Positions 57,999-64,000 of a stretch of 64,000 bases of DNA are shown piece by piece; position 1 is the first letter of the stretch, and every line of letters starts with the position of its first letter. This stretch comes from Candidatus Enterococcus wittei (GTDB lineage Bacteria > Bacillota > Bacilli > Lactobacillales > Enterococcaceae): positions 74,018 through 138,017 of the forward strand of contig NZ_NGMO01000004.1 of the NCBI RefSeq assembly GCF_002140175.1, in the 5' to 3' direction. Under the pieces are notes generated by a model, which was not told the DNA's origin, made no database searches, and was given only the letters and a program-made list of their open reading frames with translations. The position numbers and the translations under genes were made by a program.

Positions 57999-59180
57999 TT
58001 AGAAATAATCATTCAAAACTGGTTGTTGACTCGGGAAAAATTGACTGAGTTCAGCAATCTTTTCTTTTGAAATTTGGATTTTCTCATGAAAAGCTAACTC
58101 TTCAAGAGTCTGATATCCTAGTAATAGTTGAGTCATGCTTTGAATAGTTCCACTGATTGTTGGCAAAGTAGTTCGTTCGACTTTCTTTACATTGATCTCC
58201 TTATCCTCAATGTAAACTTCAAAAACCCCTTCATTCCATTTTGCATAGGAATCTTCAGTTACACATAATGCGAACTTCATTTCTTTTTTCTGACAAGGAT
58301 AATTTTCTAAAAATTTCTCAATATCTACGATTCTGCCCATCATATAAGGGCTGAGCTTTGTTTTTGCAAAAGGATTCTCCAATAAATAATTTTTACTTGT
58401 TCCAGTAAAACCGGTAGCATACTCAAATGAATCAAATGCACCACTATGGGAGCTGACAAATCGCATCAAACCTTGTAATGCTTCATGATTCAAATACCCC
58501 ATTTCGACGATCACAAAAGTCGGAGCAGCTAATTGATAGACAAGATATCCAGTTATTTTTTTCTTTTCATCATAATAAAGTGCATAATGATTTTCTTTGC
58601 GCTTATTGAATTTATAAGTGTACCACCATTCCTTTCGATCTAATCCACCACGATTATTTTCTGGCATAGTTTCATAAATCTCTTTTATCGCCCCTTTTGC
58701 TTCTTCAAAAGTAACACGTTTCATCTCACCACTTGTTTTTTTGACAGTCGGTATATCTCTACTTGCTAATTGATAGGTCATCCGATCGAATAATTGTTCG
58801 TATCCATAACGACGATAAAAAGGGTAAGAAAACGGAGCTAAATAAGATAATGTGACGTTCCTTGACCGACAATCTTCAAGGATTTTTTCCATAATACGGT
58901 TGATGCCGCCTTGCCCTCTTGCTTCTGGGTAAGAAGCTACATAGCCAATCCCAGCCATTAAATAGGTTTGCCCATGAAATCGAACGGGAAATGGTGTAGC
59001 CATCACTTGACTCGTTAATTGATCTTCCTGATCAAAGAACCCATAGTTCCATGAATTTTCAGCAAGCAATTGAAACCGTTCTCTTCTTTCTGTAGTATCT
59101 TGTGCATTAAATGCATAAGTAGCTAAAGCAAACATTTCGTCAATATAGGCTTCTTGCAATTCTTTTACAGCATTCGTCAT
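57999..59180 (-). CDS. Eis-like GNAT acetyltransferase
   Basis: The protein has 393 residues from ATG 59180, with AGAGG seven bases upstream. The N-terminal GNAT domain has GIGYVASYPEARGQGGINRIM, with the acetyl-CoA loop RGQGGI, then ALYYDEKKKITGYLVYQL in a second GNAT-like domain, and a C-terminal SCP2/sterol-carrier-like domain (about 295-393). This three-domain layout is that of Eis, which acetylates aminoglycosides and other amines in mycobacteria; Firmicute members are mostly uncharacterised. It begins just after the tRNA gene on the other strand. Confidence 0.88.
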   Translation of the reverse strand: MTNAVKELQEAYIDEMFALATYAFNAQDTTERRERFQLLAENSWNYGFFDQEDQLTSQVMATPFPVRFHGQTYLMAGIGYVASYPEARGQGGINRIMEKILEDCRSRNVTLSYLAPFSYPFYRRYGYEQLFDRMTYQLASRDIPTVKKTSGEMKRVTFEEAKGAIKEIYETMPENNRGGLDRKEWWYTYKFNKRKENHYALYYDEKKKITGYLVYQLAAPTFVIVEMGYLNHEALQGLMRFVSSHSGAFDSFEYATGFTGTSKNYLLENPFAKTKLSPYMMGRIVDIEKFLENYPCQKKEMKFALCVTEDSYAKWNEGVFEVYIEDKEINVKKVERTTLPTISGTIQSMTQLLLGYQTLEELAFHEKIQISKEKIAELSQFFPSQQPVLNDYF

Positions 59181-59500
59181 CTCTTTACCTCTTTCCATAA
59201 ATATCTATACCAATTGTACTATTTCTCTATTCCTTTTGATAGTAGTTGGCTTTAGAAATAAACACTCTATATACTTCTCTTTAGTTGACTCACTCAACAA
59301 GTTTCTTGAATCGTAACACAAACTAATAAAGCCATTTTATTAAATATTGGTAGTCATTCTTCTATTTCTCTAAAGGGGAATGGATTATGTTTTACTATCA
59401 GCTTGTGGATATTTCCTCAAAAATAAGAATATACGGAATTCCATTCTCAACATTTCCACTTATTACGAAAAGCAATCTGCTATCGCCATCCTATTTAAGA

Positions 59501-59580
59501 ACTTCTTCAAAAAATAAGCCGAAAAATCTCGAAAATAGGAAGAACTATTTTCAGATTATTCGGCTTATTCCTCGAAAGTT
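59501..59580. repeat. Palindromic element (type II core) downstream of DUF3284
   Basis: AAAATAAGCCGAAAAATCTCG and GAAAATAG pair with CTATTTTCAGA and TTCGGCTTATT, with AACTT/AAGTT at the ends. It is the fifth member of the AAATAAGCCGAA palindrome family. It lies in the 480-base gap 59181-59660; the remainder of the gap holds no gene I can support. Confidence 0.65.
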
Positions 59581-59660
59581 GTATACATCATTACAACCTC
59601 TTTGATTTTCTTCATCCATCATTTGCCCTCATGCGTTTCTACTCAGTCAGCAGCATAAAA

Positions 59661-60074
59661 TCAATAAGACTCCTCAATCATTACGAGCATCTTCTTGAAA
59701 CGACGTTTTTTGAAAAACATCAACATCGTGCCTAACAACATATCATTTAGTTTTTGGATCATACCATGTGATTCCATCTCTTCCGTATAGTGAACTTCAC
59801 ATGTCTTTTCATCAATCGGCTTGATTTGATAATGAACAACAAAATCATTTTTTGTTGTAGAAGTTCGGAATTTATAAGATTGATTTTCAATGACTTCCTC
59901 GATTTTGATACGGGCACGATTATTTTGCGAAAACTGTTTAATGTATTCAAGATTTTTTAGTTGTTTACGTGTCACAGATTTACCAGTCGCTTTCCGCACG
60001 TCGAAAAGCACAGAGTCCATTACTTTATCATAGAAAAACGATGCTGGGATATTTAATCTCTTTACAATCTCCAT
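59661..60074 (-). CDS. DUF3284 family protein
   Basis: The 137-residue protein matches the DUF3284 pattern of PTS-linked Firmicute proteins: EIVKRLNIPASFFYDKVMDSVLFDVRKATGKSV at the start and HYTEEMESHGMIQKLNDMLLGTMLMFFKKRRFKKML at the end. The fold is likely START/SRPBCC-like, a small-ligand pocket; function unknown. Its ATG overlaps the stop of the preceding small gene by one base (TAATG), so it is cotranscribed and translationally coupled, and it lies at the end of the PTS operon. Confidence 0.8.
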   Translation of the reverse strand: MEIVKRLNIPASFFYDKVMDSVLFDVRKATGKSVTRKQLKNLEYIKQFSQNNRARIKIEEVIENQSYKFRTSTTKNDFVVHYQIKPIDEKTCEVHYTEEMESHGMIQKLNDMLLGTMLMFFKKRRFKKMLVMIEESY

Positions 60075-60256
60075 TAGTTGTTTTTCTCCTTTGTTTCTTC
60101 TTTTTTCTTACCTTTTAAAAAGAAATAAATTCCTAATCCTGCTAAGAACAATCCTGTGACCATACTATATACATCATATTGTTGTGTTCCAGGATTCAAA
60201 CTATATAATACGATCAAAGAACCGATACTGCATAAAAATAAGCCATTTTTCATCAT
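60074..60256 (-). CDS. Small membrane protein of the PTS operon
   Basis: The 60-residue protein has two predicted helices (about 3-20 and 32-48) and a Lys/Glu tail. AGGA lies 8 bases before ATG 60256; an ATG at 60265 overlaps it. It is tightly coupled to the DUF3284 gene. Function unknown. Confidence 0.65.
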   Translation of the reverse strand: MMKNGLFLCSIGSLIVLYSLNPGTQQYDVYSMVTGLFLAGLGIYFFLKGKKKEETKEKNN

Positions 60257-60289
60257 TTCGATCATCCTATTCTATTTATAACCCATTTC

Positions 60290-60511
60290 TCAGACAGCTG
60301 TTGCTTGAAAATACAGTACAGTTCCCCAAGGTTGTGCTTTAATCAACTCTTTTGCTGTTTTAGCGGCTGCCTCTTTATCTTCTGCCGTTGTTTCAAAGAA
60401 TAATTTAATTCCTTGTTTTTCCTTAAAAGTGAATGTTACACCTTCTTCATTATATCCTTCTAATACTTCTTTAATCGCATCTTGCTGCATCGCACTTGCA
60501 ATTGAAATCAT
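60290..60511 (-). CDS. Small hypothetical protein of the PTS operon
   Basis: The 73-residue soluble protein (start MISIASAMQQDAIKEVLEGY) seems to have a beta-alpha pattern: a helix, two strands (GVTFTFKEKQGIKLFFET) and a helix, then WGTVLYFQATAV. AGGGGAT lies before ATG 60511. It is conserved in position with lactose/cellobiose-type PTS genes as far as I recall, but I know no function. It follows a hairpin after the IIC gene. Confidence 0.65.
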   Translation of the reverse strand: MISIASAMQQDAIKEVLEGYNEEGVTFTFKEKQGIKLFFETTAEDKEAAAKTAKELIKAQPWGTVLYFQATAV

Positions 60512-60578
60512 CTTTTATCCCCTTTTCTTAATTATTTGTCTATTAATTTTTTTATTTTCAAAGAAGTCTTGTGAAATA

Positions 60579-60617
60579 AAGAGGCTGGGATTTGACGATC
60601 GTCATGCCACAGCCCCT
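60579..60617 (-). terminator. Imperfect hairpin after the PTS IIC gene
   Basis: GAGGCTG..GACGATCGTC..CAGCC is a long imperfect stem around a perfect GACGATCGTC centre, with a T-rich run on the minus strand. It may reduce, rather than block, transcription of the three small genes after it. Confidence 0.55.
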
Positions 60618-60630
60618 TCCTTACTTAAAA

Positions 60631-62094
60631 TTATGAGTGTGTTTCTCCAGCTGCAGGATCCATTTTATTGGCAGCCATAACGAATGGTGCCCAGATGAAG
60701 AACGTTACTACCATACAAACAAGTGTCACGATTGGTGCACGCCAGTCAGCTCCGGTTGCAAGGAATGAAAGTAAAAATGGCGGTACGACCCATGTGACCT
60801 GTTGGGAAACTGGTGCTACTAATCCGAAGTAAGTTGCCAACCAGCCGATAGCTGTCGCTACAACTGGTGCTACTAAGAACGGAATAAACATGATCGCATT
60901 TAATACGATCGGCAAACCAAACATTACTGGTTCATTAATATTGAAGATACCAGGCCCAACTGATAGTTTTGCTACTGTTAAGTAGTCTGCTCGTTTGGAC
61001 AATAGTAAGATCGCAATCAATAAGACGATAGTTCCACCAGATCCGCCAAACCACGCAAAGGCATCAAATGATCCACGAACCCACATGTAAGCTTTTCCAT
61101 CTTCAATCGCATCTAATACAGCAGGTGTACCAGTTTTACCGTTATATCCTTTTTGGAAGATGTCAATATTGATTAATTGTGCTTGTCCCCAAATTCCTTC
61201 TAAAACTGGTGCCAATACGTTTGGACCATGAATCCCGAAGAACCAGAAAATTTGCACGAAAACTGTGACGATCAACACTGCTCCAAGACCTTGTGATAAC
61301 CCTAAGAAAGGTTCTGCAATATATTTTTGTACCAAGTCAATGATCAATTGACCATTTGCTACGCGACCAACAACATAATTAATGATAGCAATGATATATA
61401 AAGCAATAGTCGCTGGTAAAATAGCTGCAAATGCTTTTGATACTGCAGGTGGTACTGAATCAGGCATTTTAATCGTTATATTCGCTAACATTAGTTTACA
61501 GAAGATGATAACAGAAATCGCGCCCATGATCATTACTGTAAAATAAGCGTTACCATTTAGATGGTCCAGTTTCAACCAACCCCATAACCCCACAGACAAA
61601 GTACCATCTGTAATTGTCGCGCCAAGTTCTGTACCATTGATGGCATCCACTACATTTTGTGGCACATTGACATTTAATGCAGCTGATAGTGACGGTCCAA
61701 AAGCAATTCCTTGAATAAGTGTGGCTAACCCAACGATTCCTCCAGCTAAGTCATTGACACCATAAGCACGTGCCAAGTTATAGCCCCATGAAAAAGCAAA
61801 AATCAGTCCAGCAATCGCTAACGTCCCATTCCACACAAAACCATTGATTCCAATAATAACATTTAATACGGCAAAAATTCCTTTATCTGCTGCCAAACTG
61901 TCAGCATACGTGCTAATAAATTGCTGTGGTAAATCTCGAATAATTGCATTGATCATTACAGCTACTGATCCAGCCATTGTCGCGGGTAATGTGCCGATAA
62001 AAGCGTCACGCAATGCAACTAAATGCTTCTGCGCACCAATTTTTGCGGCAACTGGAAGGATATATTTCTCCATCCAAAGTGTCAATCCGTTCAT
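60631..62094 (-). CDS. PTS lactose/cellobiose-family EIIC permease
   Basis: The 487-residue protein has about ten helices and the family start LTLWMEKYILPVAAKIGAQKHLVALRDAFIGTLPATMAGS, the central WFFGIHGPNVLAP motif and SVGPGIFNINEPVMFGLPIVLNAIMFIPFL. The NEPVMFG motif carries the substrate-binding Glu. It moves a beta-glucoside or oligosaccharide across the membrane while it is phosphorylated by IIB. It is the third gene of IIB-IIA-IIC. Exact sugar unknown; cellobiose and chitobiose are typical of the family. Confidence 0.93.
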   Translation of the reverse strand: MNGLTLWMEKYILPVAAKIGAQKHLVALRDAFIGTLPATMAGSVAVMINAIIRDLPQQFISTYADSLAADKGIFAVLNVIIGINGFVWNGTLAIAGLIFAFSWGYNLARAYGVNDLAGGIVGLATLIQGIAFGPSLSAALNVNVPQNVVDAINGTELGATITDGTLSVGLWGWLKLDHLNGNAYFTVMIMGAISVIIFCKLMLANITIKMPDSVPPAVSKAFAAILPATIALYIIAIINYVVGRVANGQLIIDLVQKYIAEPFLGLSQGLGAVLIVTVFVQIFWFFGIHGPNVLAPVLEGIWGQAQLINIDIFQKGYNGKTGTPAVLDAIEDGKAYMWVRGSFDAFAWFGGSGGTIVLLIAILLLSKRADYLTVAKLSVGPGIFNINEPVMFGLPIVLNAIMFIPFLVAPVVATAIGWLATYFGLVAPVSQQVTWVVPPFLLSFLATGADWRAPIVTLVCMVVTFFIWAPFVMAANKMDPAAGETHS

Positions 62095-62205
62095 TTTTTA
62101 CTTCCTCCTATAAGTTGTTTATATAAAGAATCTCTCCTTATATCAAATTAAAAAAATCCGTTCAAAAAATTTTTTTCTTCTCCCGTTCAAAAAAGAAGTT
62201 TTTTC

Positions 62206-62526
62206 TTACTCAACATAAGTTCTTCGGTATAAGTCAATGATTTCCTTAGCAAGATCCGTAAATGCAATGGACGTCATGAGATGGTCTTGACTGTGCACGG
62301 TCAGTAACGTAATTTGCATATGGTTGCCTTGCGCTTCTTGAGTCAACATCTGAGTTTGAGAATGATGTGCTTGCACTAGCGAGGCTTCGGCATCATAAAT
62401 CTTTTGCTCTGCTAGATCAAAGTCACCTTTTTTCGCAGATGCAATCGCTTCTATTGCATCGCTTTTTGCATTTCCACCATACATGATCAAACCCATGATG
62501 GCTTCTAAATTCTGTTGGTCTTCCAC
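62206..62526 (-). CDS. PTS lactose/cellobiose-family EIIA
   Basis: The 106-residue helical protein forms trimers in this family. The phosphorylated residue is His78 in LLTVHSQDHLMTS, and the AGASL-like central part AHHSQTQM is typical. It passes phosphate from HPr to IIB. The start is GTG 62526, preceded by GGAGG about 8 bases upstream. It is 26 bases after the IIB gene. Confidence 0.94.
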   Translation of the reverse strand: MEDQQNLEAIMGLIMYGGNAKSDAIEAIASAKKGDFDLAEQKIYDAEASLVQAHHSQTQMLTQEAQGNHMQITLLTVHSQDHLMTSIAFTDLAKEIIDLYRRTYVE

Positions 62527-62552
62527 GTTTCTACCTCCAACTTACCAATGAT

Positions 62553-62870
62553 TTATTTCATTAATTTTTCAGCTTGCTCGAGTACTTTTGCACCGTTCAT
62601 CATTCCATAGTCTTGCATGTTGATCACATCTAATGGAATTCCTTTTGGCGCTAGTTTTTGTTCAAATTGAGCTTTCATAAAACGAACTTGTGGGCCTAGT
62701 AAAAGGACATCAACATTTTTAGATTCTAAATTGTTGTCTGCATCAGAGGCCGATACCGCAAAAATATCTGCTTCCATACCTTTTTCTTCTGCTGCTTTTT
62801 GCATTTTAGTTACTAATAAACTTGTACTCATCCCTGCAGAACATACTAACATAATCGTTTTTTTCTCCAT
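62553..62870 (-). CDS. PTS lactose/cellobiose-family EIIB
   Basis: The 105-residue protein has the P-loop-like start TIMLVCSAGMSTSLLVTKM with the phosphorylated Cys10. AAAGGAG precedes ATG 62870; the longer frame to 62936 would run into the sigma-54 promoter and is rejected. It is the first gene of the operon. Confidence 0.95.
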   Translation of the reverse strand: MEKKTIMLVCSAGMSTSLLVTKMQKAAEEKGMEADIFAVSASDADNNLESKNVDVLLLGPQVRFMKAQFEQKLAPKGIPLDVINMQDYGMMNGAKVLEQAEKLMK

Positions 62871-62911
62871 TTTGTCCACTCCTTTTAATTTGGTTTTACA
62901 CATAAATATAA

Positions 62912-62928
62912 CGCAAGAACTATGCCAA
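62912..62928 (-). promoter_or_regulatory. Sigma-54 (-24/-12) promoter of the PTS operon
   Basis: TTGGCATAGTTCTTGCG on the minus strand matches the consensus TGGCAC-N5-TTGCW: TGGCAT, five bases, TTGC. It lies 42 bases upstream of the IIB start codon. A sigma-54-dependent activator of the LevR type is encoded directly upstream, which supports the reading. Confidence 0.85.
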
Positions 62929-62930
62929 GA

Positions 62931-62975
62931 AAACAAGAGCTAAAATAGCGTTTTCACGACACTTAGCTCTTGTTT
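62931..62975 (-). terminator. Terminator of the activator gene
   Basis: AAACAAGAGCTAA pairs perfectly with TTAGCTCTTGTTT over 13 bp. Its arm ends two bases before the -24 box of the PTS promoter. Confidence 0.8.
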
Positions 62976-62980
62976 ATAGT

Positions 62981-63025
62981 GCGCACACTGATAATCACTG
63001 TGTAAAAACACGAATTAGTGTGCGC
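62981..63025. promoter_or_regulatory. Dyad, candidate activator-binding site
   Basis: GCGCACACT (62981-62989) and AGTGTGCGC (63017-63025) are perfect 9-bp inverted repeats about 50 to 100 bases upstream of the -24 box, the distance expected for an enhancer-type site of a sigma-54 activator. The second arm overlaps the activator gene's stop codon. Confidence 0.55.
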
Positions 63026-64000
63026 TATTTTTTAATTTTATTTTCCATAAACATCTGTGTCAGGAAAGCAATCTCATGTTCCGATATTTTGACACCATAT
63101 TTTCGTTCTAAACTCATTAAATTCGTACGAACAATATCCATTTCCAATCGATACGTCTTAGAAAAAATGGAAAGATTATCAAAAGTACGAGACTTTTCAT
63201 GCTTGATCAATCCATCAATCAAAAAAGCGATATGAATCACAATTCCAATATCTACTCCTGGCTCTACAATAATCGAGAGATCTGTTTGGATCTGTTGTAC
63301 CATACGTTGTAAAGTGCGAATCAGGCGATCAACAGAAGAAATCGCATTTAGAGAATCTTTTAAAGATTCTACGATTTTTGCAGTTGGGATATCATCATCT
63401 GCAATCCGTTTCAATATGTTTAATTTTTCATCATCAAATACATCATAGGCAGAGAAAAATGGGATATTTTGATAATCCACATCAACAGTCCCAGCAATAG
63501 CCTTGATTTCGTATTCTTCAAGTAGTGTGTCTATATGCCGCTTAAAAGATTCTCTTTCTAGAAATTGCATTTGAATGACTTCCACTTTTTCTTGATTAAT
63601 CACTGGTAGTATTCGTTGATACAACTTTGCTGCTACCCCTTCACCAGTAAAACATGTGACAATTACTGCCTTCTTACGCTCAACAGTTTCTTGCTGTTCG
63701 ATTTTAAATTGATCTTTGACGATCGATTCAAAGGACAATTGAATACTCTGATAGATATCTTCTAAACTACGACCAACATTCGCCATTCGAATTGCTTCGA
63801 TCACAATCATGGTACTACTCATGCTAATGGCTTTTGTTCGAATACCTGTTTCTTCAAAAATCAAATCACCAAATGTATTCAAAGATCCCATATCTGTCAA
63901 GAGAATCAATCCATTCGTCAAATTGGCTTGTCGTCTTTGCACATAAGCAAGAACCTCCTCATACATGACCTGTACTTCCATTGCTAAAGGCATATTGAAT
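63025..64000 (-). CDS. LevR-type sigma-54-dependent PTS regulator, C-terminal part (partial)
   Basis: The open frame runs from the window edge, so the AAA+ ATPase and DNA-binding domains are not seen. What remains is an EIIA-Man-like domain (LTNGLILLTDMGSLNTFG), an EIIB-like segment (KKAVIVTCFTGEGVAAKLYQRI) and a PTS regulation domain (VIHIAFLIDGLIKHEKSR). Phosphorylation of such domains by HPr and by the cognate IIB controls activity. The protein should act with RpoN at the -24/-12 promoter. Related enterococcal regulators are MptR, MpoR, LpoR and XpoR; the lactose/cellobiose type suggests LpoR or XpoR, but I cannot tell which. Confidence 0.85.
   Translation of the reverse strand, partial: FNMPLAMEVQVMYEEVLAYVQRRQANLTNGLILLTDMGSLNTFGDLIFEETGIRTKAISMSSTMIVIEAIRMANVGRSLEDIYQSIQLSFESIVKDQFKIEQQETVERKKAVIVTCFTGEGVAAKLYQRILPVINQEKVEVIQMQFLERESFKRHIDTLLEEYEIKAIAGTVDVDYQNIPFFSAYDVFDDEKLNILKRIADDDIPTAKIVESLKDSLNAISSVDRLIRTLQRMVQQIQTDLSIIVEPGVDIGIVIHIAFLIDGLIKHEKSRTFDNLSIFSKTYRLEMDIVRTNLMSLERKYGVKISEHEIAFLTQMFMENKIKK

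Noticed and set aside
59387-59605. Plus-strand frame of 72 codons downstream of the Eis-like gene
   Set aside because: It runs through the palindromic element at 59501-59580 and its translation is not protein-like; better explained as repeat DNA.

Overview
The window looks like chromosomal DNA of a low-GC Firmicute of the genus Enterococcus, most likely the E. faecium/hirae/durans/mundtii group. Support comes from a liaFSR operon, an enterococcal polysaccharide antigen (epa) locus in the E. faecium-type order (no genes in the epaI-K positions), an AA10 chitin monooxygenase beside a GH18 chitinase, SodA, and strong AGGAGG ribosome binding sites. The species cannot be fixed from this window alone.

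Layout. 1-5 kb: chitin degradation (a monooxygenase cut by the window edge and a GH18 chitinase, each with a cre-like site), TspO, an LCP-family cell-wall ligase and a cold-shock protein whose leader holds a terminator-like hairpin abutting the ribosome binding site. 5-10 kb: sodA, GtrA, DUF1189, a hydroxyacid dehydrogenase, a HesB-like protein and a KtrA-type potassium channel regulator. 10.8-13.9 kb: a 1029-residue secreted amidase with leucine-rich, Ig-like and nine ChW modules. 14.1-19.9 kb: cell-envelope stress operon liaFSR, greA, mltG and a beta-lactamase-fold protein. 20.0-23.1 kb: an ISL3-family element with an internal stop codon, carrying a second, intact ISL3 element near its end, in the terminator that closes the polysaccharide region.

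23.1-52.5 kb is one long minus-strand polysaccharide region. Read in the direction of transcription (high to low coordinates) it has epaA and three glycosyltransferases, rmlACBD for dTDP-rhamnose, two large membrane proteins, an ABC exporter, a methyltransferase, a double-domain glycosyltransferase and the epaR priming transferase. The variable decoration block follows: glycosyltransferases, an IspD/TarI-like cytidylyltransferase, an SDR enzyme, LicD, a Wzz-like protein with what may be a degenerate kinase domain, an EpsG-type polymerase, a Wzx flippase and a sugar epimerase. The model is that EpaA and the ABC exporter build and export a rhamnan core, while EpaR, the flippase and the EpsG-like polymerase build a decoration that probably carries a CDP-alditol-derived phosphate. 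The LCP ligase at 3-4 kb is a candidate for attaching such polymers to peptidoglycan.

52.5-64 kb: YihY, methionine aminopeptidase, flavodoxin, a TetR regulator, aminopeptidase PepS, tRNA-Arg(CCT), an Eis-like acetyltransferase, then a sigma-54-controlled lactose/cellobiose-type PTS operon (IIB-IIA-IIC plus three small proteins). Its LevR-type activator is cut by the window end.

No CRISPR array, rRNA or prophage was seen. The most unusual non-coding signals are a family of long dispersed palindromes (five copies), a tandem pair of 100-bp hairpin elements upstream of yihY, and a decayed reading frame inside the epa locus.
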